NCBI RefSeq assembly: GCF_020164485.1
Contig: NZ_JAIQZA010000015.1
Coordinates: 1 to 64,000 of the forward strand
Length of the DNA: 64,000 bases
Direction: 5' to 3'
Source of the DNA: Salegentibacter tibetensis
Lineage (GTDB): Bacteria > Bacteroidota > Bacteroidia > Flavobacteriales > Flavobacteriaceae
This document shows positions 1 to 7,961 of the stretch, piece by piece. Every line of letters begins with the position of its first letter. The first letter of the stretch is position 1. A program made the translations under genes and the position numbers. The notes under the pieces were generated by a model. That model searched no databases, was not told the DNA's origin, and saw only the letters and a list, made by a program, of their open reading frames with translations.

Positions 1-110
1 AAGAGGGAATTAAAGCTTATCAGGAAAAAATACTGCTTAATAAGCAAAAAAGCTTGTTCAAAATGGCAAAAGAAATGGACATGGTAATCAGCTATAAAAC
101 AGCAACTTAA
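1..110 (+). CDS. C-terminal end of an unidentified protein (partial)
   Basis: An open frame enters from the left edge and ends at a TAA at 108-110. It encodes about 35 residues, charged and lysine-rich, ending VISYKTAT. No motif is recognisable and the start lies outside the window, so no function is proposed. It is convergent with cvpA, with only a short repeat element between them. Confidence 0.45.
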   Translation, partial: EGIKAYQEKILLNKQKSLFKMAKEMDMVISYKTAT

Positions 111-180
111 AAAATACGTCAATGGTAATTTATTTCAGCTTCTAAGATCTTAGATCCTGAAACAAGTTCAGGATGACGAA
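111..180 (-). repeat. Intergenic repeat element, copy 1
   Basis: Read on the minus strand, this 70-bp stretch begins TTCGTCATCCTGAACTTGTT, continues with CAGGATCTAAGAT, and ends in a block resembling GAAGCTGAAA..TTACCATTGACGTATTTT. Nearly the same string occurs at 22165-22253, and its first part occurs at 16581-16602. It fills the gap between two convergent genes. It is internally self-complementary (GATCTAAGATCTTAGA), so it may act as a bidirectional terminator or be a small non-autonomous repeat. Confidence 0.75.
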
Positions 181-192
181 CTAAAAAGCTTT

Positions 193-738
193 TCAAGCTT
201 CCTCTTTTTCATTTCCGAAAAAGCCATTTTCTTCATCCAGCAAGTCTCTTTCTCTTGCTTCTCTTAAGATTGAAGGAAGCACTGCCGGGGCGATAGTTTT
301 TACTGAATCATATAGCTTAGATTTTTCAAGGCTTTCTTCACTAACCAGGTCTATTTCCTCGTTGGTGGCTCCAAAAAACATAATTACCACGCTTGCTACA
401 AAGGCCATTTTTAATAACCCGAAGCCTGCGCCAAGTAATTTATTTACGAGACCAAGAGCGGCAAAACCTGCCATTTTAGTTAAGATCTTTCCAGCAAGAG
501 AAATTAGAAAAACAATTAAAATAAAAGTGATTGCAAATGCGATTAGGTTTACATATTCTGAATCCCAATCCATATTTTCAGAAAAAAAATCACTTAAAAT
601 ATGAGAGAAATGGATAGCACCATAAATTCCAGCTACAATACCTACCAGGGAAGCAATCTCGGCCAATAGCCCTCTAAAAAAACCTCTAACGAGTCCGTAA
701 AGCAGAATTAGGGCCAGGACGATATCTACTGTGTTCAT
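193..738 (-). CDS. cvpA: CvpA family membrane protein
   Basis: The 181-residue product has four hydrophobic segments (about residues 4-22, 28-48, 62-84 and 96-122). It opens NTVDIVLALILLYGLVRGF, typical of CvpA/colicin V production proteins, which are inner-membrane proteins of poorly defined role (envelope homeostasis). The C-terminal 50 residues are charged and probably cytosolic. Length fits the family. The start is fixed by the N-terminal family motif and lies only 4 nt downstream of a good -7 box, so the mRNA may be essentially leaderless. Confidence 0.85.
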   Translation of the reverse strand: MNTVDIVLALILLYGLVRGFFRGLLAEIASLVGIVAGIYGAIHFSHILSDFFSENMDWDSEYVNLIAFAITFILIVFLISLAGKILTKMAGFAALGLVNKLLGAGFGLLKMAFVASVVIMFFGATNEEIDLVSEESLEKSKLYDSVKTIAPAVLPSILREARERDLLDEENGFFGNEKEEA

Positions 739-742
739 ATTT

Positions 743-750
743 CAAATATA
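743..750 (-). promoter_or_regulatory. -7 promoter box for cvpA
   Basis: The minus strand reads TATATTTG, a full match to the Bacteroidota -7 consensus TAnnTTTG. It ends 4 nt before the cvpA start codon, so transcription would begin at or next to the ATG. No clear TTG -33 element is visible. Confidence 0.5.
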
Positions 751-865
751 ATAAAATACACTATGCTAAGTCCACAAGGTATTTAATTCAGAAAAAACAA
801 AAATCTTCGAAACAATCTGGCTTTATTTTAAATCTCTTAGGGAGTAATTTCAAATACTAAGATAT

Positions 866-873
866 TATCTTTG
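866..873 (+). promoter_or_regulatory. -7 promoter box for the 118-aa conserved protein
   Basis: TATCTTTG matches TAnnTTTG and ends 4 nt before the ATG at 878. This is the same near-leaderless arrangement as cvpA on the opposite strand. Confidence 0.5.
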
Positions 874-877
874 CGCT

Positions 878-1234
878 ATGACAAGAGATGAAAATTTGAA
901 GGGTAGATGGGATGGTTTACAAAAAAAGCTTTCCAACCAGTTTGCCGATGGAGAAGTAATGGATCTTGATGCTATAATTTACGTAATTGGCGTTCAGGAA
1001 TTAGGACAGCCTCACAAGAAATTTAAAAAAGACCATAAAATAGATCTAATGCATATTGCTATTTGCCGTTTGCTGGAACCATACGGGTATTATGAATTTG
1101 ATTATTTTGATGAAGAAGGCTGGCCACATTACAAGATCCTGGAACAATTACCCACGCTTAAAGCCGGTGAGCAATCGGTTTTGATGAAAGAAGCGATTGT
1201 AAATTATTTTATCAATAACGGATACATAGATTAA
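878..1234 (+). CDS. Conserved hypothetical protein, about 118 aa
   Basis: This small soluble protein has no signal peptide or membrane segment. It shows a conserved-looking core, GVQELGQPHKKFKKDHKIDL, followed by an aromatic and acidic stretch (YGYYEFDYFDEEGWPHY). I associate proteins like this with Flavobacteriia, where they often neighbour pheS, but no biochemical function is known to me. The chosen ATG sits directly after a -7 box. The gene ends 66 nt before pheS, which has its own promoter. Confidence 0.6.
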   Translation: MTRDENLKGRWDGLQKKLSNQFADGEVMDLDAIIYVIGVQELGQPHKKFKKDHKIDLMHIAICRLLEPYGYYEFDYFDEEGWPHYKILEQLPTLKAGEQSVLMKEAIVNYFINNGYID

Positions 1235-1268
1235 AGCCGCCACGTGCTGCCTAAAACTACATTTTTAC

Positions 1269-1276
1269 TAAATTTG
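1269..1276 (+). promoter_or_regulatory. -7 promoter box for pheS
   Basis: TAAATTTG matches TAnnTTTG, 24 nt upstream of the pheS ATG. No convincing -33 TTG is present. Confidence 0.45.
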
Positions 1277-1300
1277 CCCTTCTGAAAAGAAAAGGATCTC

Positions 1301-2320
1301 ATGATAGATAAAATAAAGCAACATATAGCTGAAGTAGAAGCTTTTAAAACCGAATCGGCCAAAGAAGTAGAAGCTTTCAGGATTAAATATCTTGGTAAAA
1401 AAGGAATTTTAAACGATTTCTTCGCTTCTTTTAAAGAAGTGCCTAACGAACAAAAAAAGGAATTTGGCCAGGCGGTGAATACGCTTAAAAAAGCTTCTGA
1501 AACTAAAGTTGCTGAGCTGAAAGAAATTCTGGAAAGCAAACAGGAAGAAAAAGGAGTTTATGGCGATCTTTCAAGACCGGGAGAACCTATTGAGATTGGT
1601 TCGCGCCATCCTATTTCTATTGTGAAAAATCAGATTATTGAGATTTTCTCTAATATAGGTTTTAATGTTTCTGAAGGACCGGAAATGGAAGATGACTGGC
1701 ATAATTTTACTGCGCTTAACCTTCCGGAATATCACCCGGCTCGAGATATGCAGGACACCTTTTTTATTCAGACAAATCCCGATATTTTATTGCGTACCCA
1801 CACTTCTTCTGTACAGGTGCGCTATATGGAGAATAACAAACCACCAATTAGAACAATTTCTCCGGGTAGAGTTTTTAGAAACGAGGCAATTTCGGCACGA
1901 TCCCATTGTATTTTTCACCAGGTAGAAGGACTTTATATTGATAAAAACGTAAGTTTTGCCGATCTTAAACAAACTTTGCTTTACTTTACAAAGCAACTCT
2001 TCGGAAAATCGAAGATCAGGTTAAGACCATCTTATTTTCCGTTTACCGAACCAAGCGCTGAAGTAGATATCTACTGGGGCCTTGAAACCGAAACCGATTA
2101 CCGAATTACAAAGGGCACCGGCTGGTTAGAGATTATGGGCTGCGGAATGGTAGACCCCAATGTTCTTAGAAATTGTAATATAGATCCTACAGAATATTCA
2201 GGCTTTGCTTTTGGAATGGGGATAGAACGTATCGCGATGTTGCTTTATCAAATAGGCGATATTAGAATGTTTTATGAGAACGACCTAAGATTCCTCGAGC
2301 AGTTTAAGTCTTCGTTTTAA
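1301..2320 (+). CDS. pheS: Phenylalanine--tRNA ligase alpha subunit
   Basis: This is the catalytic alpha chain of the cytosolic alpha2beta2 enzyme that charges tRNA-Phe. The 339 residues match the family's usual length. The N-terminal 90 residues form the tRNA-binding coiled coil. The class II core follows, with motif 2 around [19 protein letters not shown] (near residues 193-211), the Phe-binding region with FTEPSAEVD, and motif 3 as [14 protein letters not shown] near the C-terminus. pheT is not adjacent, which is common in Bacteroidota. The ATG follows its own -7 box by 24 nt. Two small genes of unknown function follow in the same direction. Confidence 0.97.
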   Translation: MIDKIKQHIAEVEAFKTESAKEVEAFRIKYLGKKGILNDFFASFKEVPNEQKKEFGQAVNTLKKASETKVAELKEILESKQEEKGVYGDLSRPGEPIEIGSRHPISIVKNQIIEIFSNIGFNVSEGPEMEDDWHNFTALNLPEYHPARDMQDTFFIQTNPDILLRTHTSSVQVRYMENNKPPIRTISPGRVFRNEAISARSHCIFHQVEGLYIDKNVSFADLKQTLLYFTKQLFGKSKIRLRPSYFPFTEPSAEVDIYWGLETETDYRITKGTGWLEIMGCGMVDPNVLRNCNIDPTEYSGFAFGMGIERIAMLLYQIGDIRMFYENDLRFLEQFKSSF

Positions 2321-2363
2321 TTAACCTGCCTTGGCCGAAAGCTGATGCAAAAATAACATTATT

Positions 2364-2531
2364 ATGAAAAAAATTGGTTTGGTCATTTTCGGAATTCTTG
2401 CCCTGGGGGTAATTATTATTTTAGTTGCAGTAGAGATAATTGAGCTGGCATTAGGCGCCATTTTATTAGTTTTTGCCGCACTTATCCTTTGGGGATTGTT
2501 TAAATGGGCTAAAAATAAGATTGAAGATTAG
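2364..2531 (+). CDS. Small two-helix membrane protein (55 aa)
   Basis: The ATG at 2364 opens a 55-codon frame ending at TAG 2529-2531. The product starts MKKIGLVIFGILALGVIIIL, has a second hydrophobic helix (LALGAILLVFAALILWGLF) and ends with a short basic tail, WAKNKIED. It is an inner-membrane miniprotein of unknown role. The last G of its stop codon is the first base of the next gene's GTG start, which implies translational coupling. It lies 43 nt after pheS and may be co-transcribed with it. Confidence 0.65.
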   Translation: MKKIGLVIFGILALGVIIILVAVEIIELALGAILLVFAALILWGLFKWAKNKIED

Positions 2532-2926
2532 TGAAGAAAGACATTGACATCCCTAAAGTCGAAAAAGTTTATGTAGCTGCTGTAAAGGTCTATAACGAGG
2601 CTTTTAAAGTCGAAGAGTGGAATGCTTATCTTATTAACGATAAAGATGAAGCTATTGAAATGGCTTTAATTGTGAGTAAGGGTTACGATGAAAATAAGGA
2701 AACCTCTACCATACGGCATAAACTGGAAAAGCTTCCTCCAAAATCTTTTGCAAAAATCGAATTTATTCAGGAAGAAGTATTGGCTTTAAATAACCAGTTT
2801 CAGGTTACTTTTTTTGCTGAAGGTAAAATGTATGAAAAGAAATATTTATTCAGGAAAAACAGCGTAAATGAAAATGCGTTACGCGAAATTCCTATTATTC
2901 CGAATAAAGGAATACTGGCTGAGTAA
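2531..2926 (+). CDS. Conserved hypothetical protein, 131 aa
   Basis: This soluble protein of beta-strand character contains VYVAAVKVYNEAFKVEEWNAYL and a lysine/glutamate-rich C-terminal half. I do not recognise the family, though similar proteins occur next to pheS in Flavobacteriia. The start is GTG at 2531, overlapping the TAG of the upstream miniprotein gene by 1 nt. There is no ATG in a better position. A terminator follows within 30 nt. Confidence 0.6.
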   Translation: MKKDIDIPKVEKVYVAAVKVYNEAFKVEEWNAYLINDKDEAIEMALIVSKGYDENKETSTIRHKLEKLPPKSFAKIEFIQEEVLALNNQFQVTFFAEGKMYEKKYLFRKNSVNENALREIPIIPNKGILAE

Positions 2927-2950
2927 ATTCAGGATATAAGTAAAACTAAA

Positions 2951-2979
2951 AAAACCTCCCAATCAGGAGGTTCTTTTAG
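2951..2979. terminator. Bidirectional intrinsic terminator
   Basis: The hairpin AACCTCC-loop-GGAGGTT is preceded by an A-run and followed by TTCTTTT. It sits between convergent genes ending at 2926 and 2999, so it can serve both. Confidence 0.8.
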
Positions 2980-2998
2980 TTTTAAGAGAAATTCAGTT

Positions 2999-4600
2999 TT
3001 ATAATTTATTAGAAGTGTCGGTGAAATTTCCAACCACCTCTGAATTATCGTCTCTATCAAGGTCGCCATAAACCGTTAGGCTACCCTCAATCTTTAAAAC
3101 CGCGTCAGAATTAATATTAAGGTCATTGTTCTTGCCAACAACACCAACCGCAAGTGCGCCACTCATATTAAATGTAGCATTGCTATTAATATTGGCAGTG
3201 TGTTTTATGTTTAATGAACCACAAAAATTAAGTTTTTCATTAACATTAAGGTGATTAATAGTTGCAGTCCCACTAAAGGATTTTTCTTCGTTAGAATTCA
3301 CATTAAGATTAGGCCCGTCGTTATAAGGAATTGCTGCGGCACAGTCTATAAAATTTGGTGCTGATTGTGAAGAAACTGGCTTACTCATTTTAAGAATACG
3401 CAAGCCACCAGAGCCTGAAGCTACAAATATATAGTCGCCATCGGCTTTCACATAATTTGAAGAACCTGTAATCTCCAAAACTCCTTCTTCAGAAATTTGT
3501 AAATTCTCATTTAACCTGGTAATACCAATACCGGCACCACCATTTGCCATAAGAATAAAATCCTCGGCTACGGAAACAGCATTGGTTACCTTGTATTCTG
3601 GATTTACGCCAGTCTCATCAAGGAATTTAACAGGCAATCTTGTAGCCAGTGCTCCCGCGCTAAGATCATATATACCAACTCCATTCGCACCTTCAGAAAC
3701 CATAACAAGATCATTATAAAAAGAAATAGTTCTCTTGGCTTCACTGGCTAAATTTTCTATAGCTATAGTTTTTTCCACGGCTAAATCGCTGGTGGAAGTG
3801 TTTAATTGTAAAAGTCCACTTTCGCCGCTTAGTACTATTAAATTACCATTCTTATAAGCTGCAGAACGTAAATCTGAAATTTCAGTTTCCAACTGGGTTT
3901 CAAAAATGTTAGAACCGCTTTCCATCTTGTAAACTCCTAGAATACCATCACTACCGGTAAGGCTTATTATACTGTTATTTGCTGGCAGGATATCAACACC
4001 GGTTTGACCAGTCATTTGTGTTTTTAGAGAAAATTTTGAAGTGAAAGTACCATTACTGGTTTCAACGCTTCCCATCATTGCCCGGTCAGATCCTGCAAAA
4101 CCATCGTGATACGCACCGGTAAAATAGATATTTCCATCTTGATAGAATAAAGCATTTATATCAGCATAACTATTTGTCATCCGGTTAAGCAATCTCGGAT
4201 TAAATGTGTCGCTAATATCTATAATATCTATACCGCCAAGGTATTCACTACCTTCTTTGGTATAGGCTACATAAGCATAATTTCCGTCAAGGTCTATATG
4301 CGTGGCGCGCATCGCAGATCCATCTACACTAGGAGGTTGAATAAAACCAATTTGCTCCAGGGCTATGTTAGATACTTGTGGAAGATCTCCTTCTATGTTT
4401 TGTCTTTGGTCGTTTTTTGTAATAGAGGTGATACCAACAACTCCGGCACCGTCTCTTTTTACTGAAGATTGTAAATCTTCAGTATTGGAATTCACTTTAA
4501 AAGTATCATTATTTTCTTGCGCCGGGCCATTATCTTCTGAAGAACACGAAGCAATGATTAAACTAAATAAGAAATAAGCGAAAAGTAATTTTTTATTCAT
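2999..4600 (-). CDS. Beta-propeller lipoprotein with bactofilin-like repeat tail
   Basis: The 533-residue product has a lipoprotein signal (MNKKLLFAYFLFSLIIASC; lipidation Cys about residue 19) followed by an acidic/Asn-rich linker. Residues about 75-400 show repeated blade-like units of the LVIVD type (YVAYTKEGSEYLGGIDIIDI; YIFVASGSGGLRILKM), suggesting a surface or periplasmic beta-propeller. The last 100 residues change character to short alternating beta repeats (LNVNEKLNFCGSLNIKHTAN; LNINSDAVLKIEGSLTVYGD), like the right-handed beta-helix of bactofilins. The substrate is unknown. It is transcribed alone, probably from the -7 box at 4666. Confidence 0.7.
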   Translation of the reverse strand: MNKKLLFAYFLFSLIIASCSSEDNGPAQENNDTFKVNSNTEDLQSSVKRDGAGVVGITSITKNDQRQNIEGDLPQVSNIALEQIGFIQPPSVDGSAMRATHIDLDGNYAYVAYTKEGSEYLGGIDIIDISDTFNPRLLNRMTNSYADINALFYQDGNIYFTGAYHDGFAGSDRAMMGSVETSNGTFTSKFSLKTQMTGQTGVDILPANNSIISLTGSDGILGVYKMESGSNIFETQLETEISDLRSAAYKNGNLIVLSGESGLLQLNTSTSDLAVEKTIAIENLASEAKRTISFYNDLVMVSEGANGVGIYDLSAGALATRLPVKFLDETGVNPEYKVTNAVSVAEDFILMANGGAGIGITRLNENLQISEEGVLEITGSSNYVKADGDYIFVASGSGGLRILKMSKPVSSQSAPNFIDCAAAIPYNDGPNLNVNSNEEKSFSGTATINHLNVNEKLNFCGSLNIKHTANINSNATFNMSGALAVGVVGKNNDLNINSDAVLKIEGSLTVYGDLDRDDNSEVVGNFTDTSNKL

Positions 4601-4665
4601 GAAATGGGGGTTGATGGTCCTGGTAAAGAGGTTCCTAGAAATGGAAGGTGTTTTTTAAAAGGCTG

Positions 4666-4673
4666 CAAAGCTA
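4666..4673 (-). promoter_or_regulatory. -7 promoter box for the propeller lipoprotein
   Basis: The minus strand reads TAGCTTTG (TAnnTTTG), about 65 nt upstream of the start at 4600. This leaves a leader of roughly 58 nt. Confidence 0.4.
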
Positions 4674-4750
4674 ATAATAAGAGCAATACAAAATCCATTC
4701 AGGAGAAAATAAATTCCTGACTGTCAAATGAAAATAGCAGGCTAAGCCAT

Positions 4751-5746
4751 TTAAGTAAGCTTCTCTGCGAGCTTTTTAATTACCTTTTTTGGGTTTTTCC
4801 CTTCATACAGAATGCCATAAACGGCATTAATTATGGGCGTTTTTGCACCTTTATCTTTATTAATTTTATAAGCGCTTTCAGTTGCGTAGTAACCTTCGGC
4901 AATCATACTCATTTCCATTTGAGCGCTTTTTACGGTATAGCCTTTTCCAATCATATTTCCAAACATACGGTTTCGGCTAAACACTGAATATCCTGTTACC
5001 AAAAGGTCACCCAAATATGCTGAGTCATTTATATTACGTTTCATTTTATGTACCTTTTTGATAAAGCGCTTCATTTCTTTAATAGCGTTACTCATCAACA
5101 CACTCTGGAAGTTATCTCCATAACCTAATCCGTGGGCAATTCCGGCGGCAATGGCGTAGATATTCTTCAGCATTGCAGCATATTCGGTTCCCGTTACATC
5201 ATCGCTTATTTTACACTTAATATATTCACTGTTTAGGTTGTTAGCCACAACTTCTGCCTTTTCCGCATCGGTACAGGCAATAGTGAGGTAGGAAAGCCTT
5301 TCTAGGGCAACTTCTTCGGCATGACAGGGACCGGTAATTACTCCAATATTATCTGCCGGAACGTGATGGTATTCCTCAAAATGCTCGCCAACAATGAGGC
5401 TGCTTTCAGGCACAATTCCTTTTATGGCCGAGAATATAATCTTATCCTCCAGGGAAACCGTTAAAGCCTCTAATTCCCGCTTTAAAAAGGCCGAGGGAAT
5501 GGCGAAGATGATGTAATCGGCTGCTGCGATCGTTTTATTAATATCATTGCTTAGTTCTAACTGAGTGACGTCAAATTCAACCGAGCTAAGGTAATTAGGG
5601 TTATGTTCCTGTTTTTTAATGTGCTCTATCGCATAAGTACTACGCATATACCAATAAATGGTATCTACATTTTCACTTAACATTTTTACTATTGCGGTAG
5701 CCCAGCTACCTCCGCCAATCACGGCAAACTTTGGAGATTTATCCAT
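4751..5746 (-). CDS. gpsA: Glycerol-3-phosphate dehydrogenase [NAD(P)+]
   Basis: This cytosolic enzyme reduces dihydroxyacetone phosphate to sn-glycerol 3-phosphate for phospholipid synthesis. The 331 residues fit the family. The N-terminal Rossmann fold has AVIGGGSWATAIVKML (residues 8-23). GPCHAEEVA is near 140, the catalytic lysine region is TEYAAMLKNIYAIAAGI near 190, and GDLLVTGYSVFSRNRMFG is near 247. It is monocistronic with its own -7 box, and the family motif at residue 8 fixes the start. Confidence 0.96.
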   Translation of the reverse strand: MDKSPKFAVIGGGSWATAIVKMLSENVDTIYWYMRSTYAIEHIKKQEHNPNYLSSVEFDVTQLELSNDINKTIAAADYIIFAIPSAFLKRELEALTVSLEDKIIFSAIKGIVPESSLIVGEHFEEYHHVPADNIGVITGPCHAEEVALERLSYLTIACTDAEKAEVVANNLNSEYIKCKISDDVTGTEYAAMLKNIYAIAAGIAHGLGYGDNFQSVLMSNAIKEMKRFIKKVHKMKRNINDSAYLGDLLVTGYSVFSRNRMFGNMIGKGYTVKSAQMEMSMIAEGYYATESAYKINKDKGAKTPIINAVYGILYEGKNPKKVIKKLAEKLT

Positions 5747-5765
5747 AGGTTGGTTTTCTGTAATT

Positions 5766-5773
5766 CAAAAATA
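5766..5773 (-). promoter_or_regulatory. -7 promoter box for gpsA
   Basis: The minus strand reads TATTTTTG, matching TAnnTTTG, 19 nt upstream of the gpsA start. Confidence 0.45.
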
Positions 5774-5865
5774 AACAAATTTCTAAGTATATCTAAAGAG
5801 ACAGAGTTTTATAAACCGATTTCTTGCAGAATAAATAAGAAAAGCCTATAAAAATTTAACATATT

Positions 5866-6019
5866 TAAATTTGCCCAGCTGCAATTCCCTGAATTTTTAT
5901 ACGTTATCTTATTGACGACGAGTCTTTCTTATAAAGGAAGATGAATTTTCTTAGTTTTTTGGTTGGTTATTTAGTTTGAAAACCGCAAACTTACAATTCA
6001 ATTGTAGTTTGCGGTTTTT
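5866..6019 (+). ncRNA. Candidate small RNA or miniprotein transcript
   Basis: The 385-nt gap between gpsA and the BON-LysM gene holds a -7 box (TAAATTTG, 5866-5873) and, about 110 nt later, a strong terminator hairpin. That would give a discrete transcript of about 140 nt. Within it, AAAGGAAG precedes a 12-codon frame (5941-5979, MNFLSFLVGYLV) that stops right before the terminator. It could be a small RNA or a leader/miniprotein mRNA. I do not recognise it as a known RNA family. Confidence 0.3.
5980..6019 (+). terminator. Intrinsic terminator
   Basis: The left arm AAACCGCAAAC(T)TACAATT and the right arm AATTGTAGTTTGCGGTTT form a stem of about 18 bp with one bulge, followed by a T-run. It ends the candidate transcript above. 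Confidence 0.75.
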
Positions 6020-6130
6020 GTTTGTAATGTTTTCAAGTAAGAAAAATCTAACAAAAATTTAGGACTTACAATAAGCGAAATACAGATTTCCTTTCGTACT
6101 TTTCTTTTCACTAACTTAGTAATCAGCGTA

Positions 6131-6634
6131 ATGGGAGTATTTTCATTCATAAAAGATGCCGGGGAAAAAATCTTCGGAAAAGAAAAAGAACAGGAAGAAG
6201 AGAACATAGAAATCAGTGAAGCGAAAAAGGAAATATTACGAAAGGAGAACGCAAAAGCTGCCAATAAACTTCTGGAAACAATAAAAGGCTTGAATTTAGC
6301 AGGAGAAAATTTTGTGATTGATATTGAAGAAAATACTGCCACCGTTTACGGCCTTGCTGATTCACAGGCTATTCGAGAAAAAATAGTGCTTATAATTGGA
6401 AATTCTCATGGTATTGCTAAAGTAGATGACAGGCTGGCCGTTAAAATTGAAGAACCAGAATCTGGTTTTCATACGGTAGAACGAGGCGAAAATCTAAGTA
6501 AAATCGCCAAAGAACATTATGATGATGCAAATAAATATACGGTGATATTTGAAGCTAATAAACCAATGCTTAAAGATCCCGATAAAATATTCCCCGGGCA
6601 GGTTTTACGAATCCCACGCCTGGAAAAGAAATAA
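6131..6634 (+). CDS. BON and LysM domain protein (Kbp/YgaU-like)
   Basis: The 167-residue protein opens MGVFSFIKDAGEKIFGKEKE, as in YgaU/Kbp, the cytosolic potassium-binding BON-LysM protein of E. coli. A BON domain covers roughly residues 40-105 (IDIEENTATVYGLADSQAIREK). A LysM domain covers about 112-165 (HTVERGENLSKIAKEHY..ANKPMLKDPDKIFPGQVLRIP). There is no signal peptide, arguing for a cytosolic role despite LysM. The potassium-binding role is inferred from the family. Confidence 0.88.
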   Translation: MGVFSFIKDAGEKIFGKEKEQEEENIEISEAKKEILRKENAKAANKLLETIKGLNLAGENFVIDIEENTATVYGLADSQAIREKIVLIIGNSHGIAKVDDRLAVKIEEPESGFHTVERGENLSKIAKEHYDDANKYTVIFEANKPMLKDPDKIFPGQVLRIPRLEKK

Positions 6635-6639
6635 AGATT

Positions 6640-6773
6640 AAAGACTGTTTAAAGTTTTTGAGGTTGTTACATTGAGGGCAGACGACGTCCTATAGCTTGT
6701 AGTTCCACAATGAAAAAAGTAGGTTCAATCAGCTAACCAGAACGGCTAAAATGAGATTTTTAAACAGTCTTTT
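6640..6773. repeat. Long inverted-repeat element between convergent genes
   Basis: AAGACTGTTTAAA at the left and TTTAAACAGTCTT at the right are perfect inverted repeats about 105 bp apart, followed by TTTCTTTTTT. The interior has no ORF. The layout (IR ends, convergent gene ends on both sides) resembles the elements at 16556 and 22141, although the interior is different. It probably ends transcription from both sides. Confidence 0.6.
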
Positions 6774-6790
6774 CTTTTTTAGGTCTTAGA

Positions 6791-7375
6791 CTACTTAAAA
6801 AAATTCATCAGTTTAATATAATCCCAAACCGCATCAGGCAACATGGGCTTTATAAATTTTCCTTCCTTTACAGCTTTTCGAATAAATGTTGAAGAGATTT
6901 CTACCACCGGTGCAGCAATTCTGATAATTTTTGGATGATCCTTAAACTCATTTTCCACCTTTCCACCAGAAATCCTAGGATAAACATAGATATGATGATT
7001 TTCCAGAATCACCTCGTAATTCTTCCACTTGTGGAAAGTTTTTAGGTTATCCTCTCCCATAATCGGGCAAAATTCGTTGGTAGGGTATTTTTCCTGAAGA
7101 TGGGCCAGGGTAGTGCTGGTGTAGTTGGGTTGTGGTAAACTAAATTCTACATTAGAAGGTTGTAAATGTTCATAACCCTCGCAAGCCTTATAAACCATCT
7201 CCAGCCGGTGATGATTTTCTAAAAGCGTATTTTTCTTTTTATGCGGATTATGCGGGGTAACCACCAGCCAGATTTCATCCAAATCTGAAAATTCGGCCAT
7301 ATGGTTGGCGATGATAAGATGGCCAATATGAATAGGGTTGAAAGTCCCAAAAAACAAACCGACTTTCCTATTCAT
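6791..7375 (-). CDS. nadD: Nicotinate-nucleotide adenylyltransferase
   Basis: This enzyme adenylates nicotinate mononucleotide to deamido-NAD in the cytosolic NAD pathway. The 194 residues carry the nucleotidyltransferase motif GLFFGTFNPIHIGH (residues 6-19), the KK-rich loop NPHKKK, and the C-terminal ISSTFIRKAV (about 161-170), which binds ATP phosphates. It is the last gene of yicC-gmk-nadD, overlapping the gmk stop region by 8 nt. Confidence 0.96.
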   Translation of the reverse strand: MNRKVGLFFGTFNPIHIGHLIIANHMAEFSDLDEIWLVVTPHNPHKKKNTLLENHHRLEMVYKACEGYEHLQPSNVEFSLPQPNYTSTTLAHLQEKYPTNEFCPIMGEDNLKTFHKWKNYEVILENHHIYVYPRISGGKVENEFKDHPKIIRIAAPVVEISSTFIRKAVKEGKFIKPMLPDAVWDYIKLMNFFK

Positions 7376-7961
7376 TTTCTGCTGGATTTTTTACGCCTAC
7401 GTAAGTGGACACAAGATCATAAGCTTCCTGAAGTGCGGTATCTAAATGATGATTTTCAATAATAAAATCGAATTGCGGTGCCGTCGCCAGCTCAATAGAG
7501 GCTTTTGCAACACGCATATTTATTTTATCATCACTTTCAGTTTTACGTTTCTTCAACCGAATCTTTAATTCTTCAATACTTGGAGGTTTCACAAAAACCG
7601 CAAGGGTTTTTTCCGGATAGATGTTTTTAATATCCAATCCGCCTACCACATCAATATCAAAAATCACGTTTTTCCCGTGAGACCAGATTCGTTCTACTTC
7701 GCTTTTTAAAGTTCCGTAGAAATTATCTCGATAAACCTCTTCCCATTCAAGGAATTCGTCGTTTTTGATCTTCTTTTTAAAGTCTTCTAAAGAAAGAAAA
7801 TAGTAATGCTCTCCGTTTTTTTCGTCGCCTCTTGGCTCACGTGAAGTGGCAGAGATCGAAAACTCAAGGTCTAATTCTTTGTGCTTTAATAAATGTTGGA
7901 CTATCGTGGTTTTTCCCGATCCTGATGGTGCCGAGAATACGATAAGTTTACCATCGCTCAT
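7368..7961 (-). CDS. gmk: Guanylate kinase
   Basis: This enzyme phosphorylates GMP to GDP. The 197 residues fit the family. The P-loop is SAPSGSGKTT (residues 9-18). The GMP-binding region has SATSREPRGDEKNGEHYYFL, and FDIDVVGGLDIK is the following strand. It directly abuts yicC and overlaps nadD, so the three genes are one operon. Confidence 0.97.
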   Translation of the reverse strand: MSDGKLIVFSAPSGSGKTTIVQHLLKHKELDLEFSISATSREPRGDEKNGEHYYFLSLEDFKKKIKNDEFLEWEEVYRDNFYGTLKSEVERIWSHGKNVIFDIDVVGGLDIKNIYPEKTLAVFVKPPSIEELKIRLKKRKTESDDKINMRVAKASIELATAPQFDFIIENHHLDTALQEAYDLVSTYVGVKNPAENE

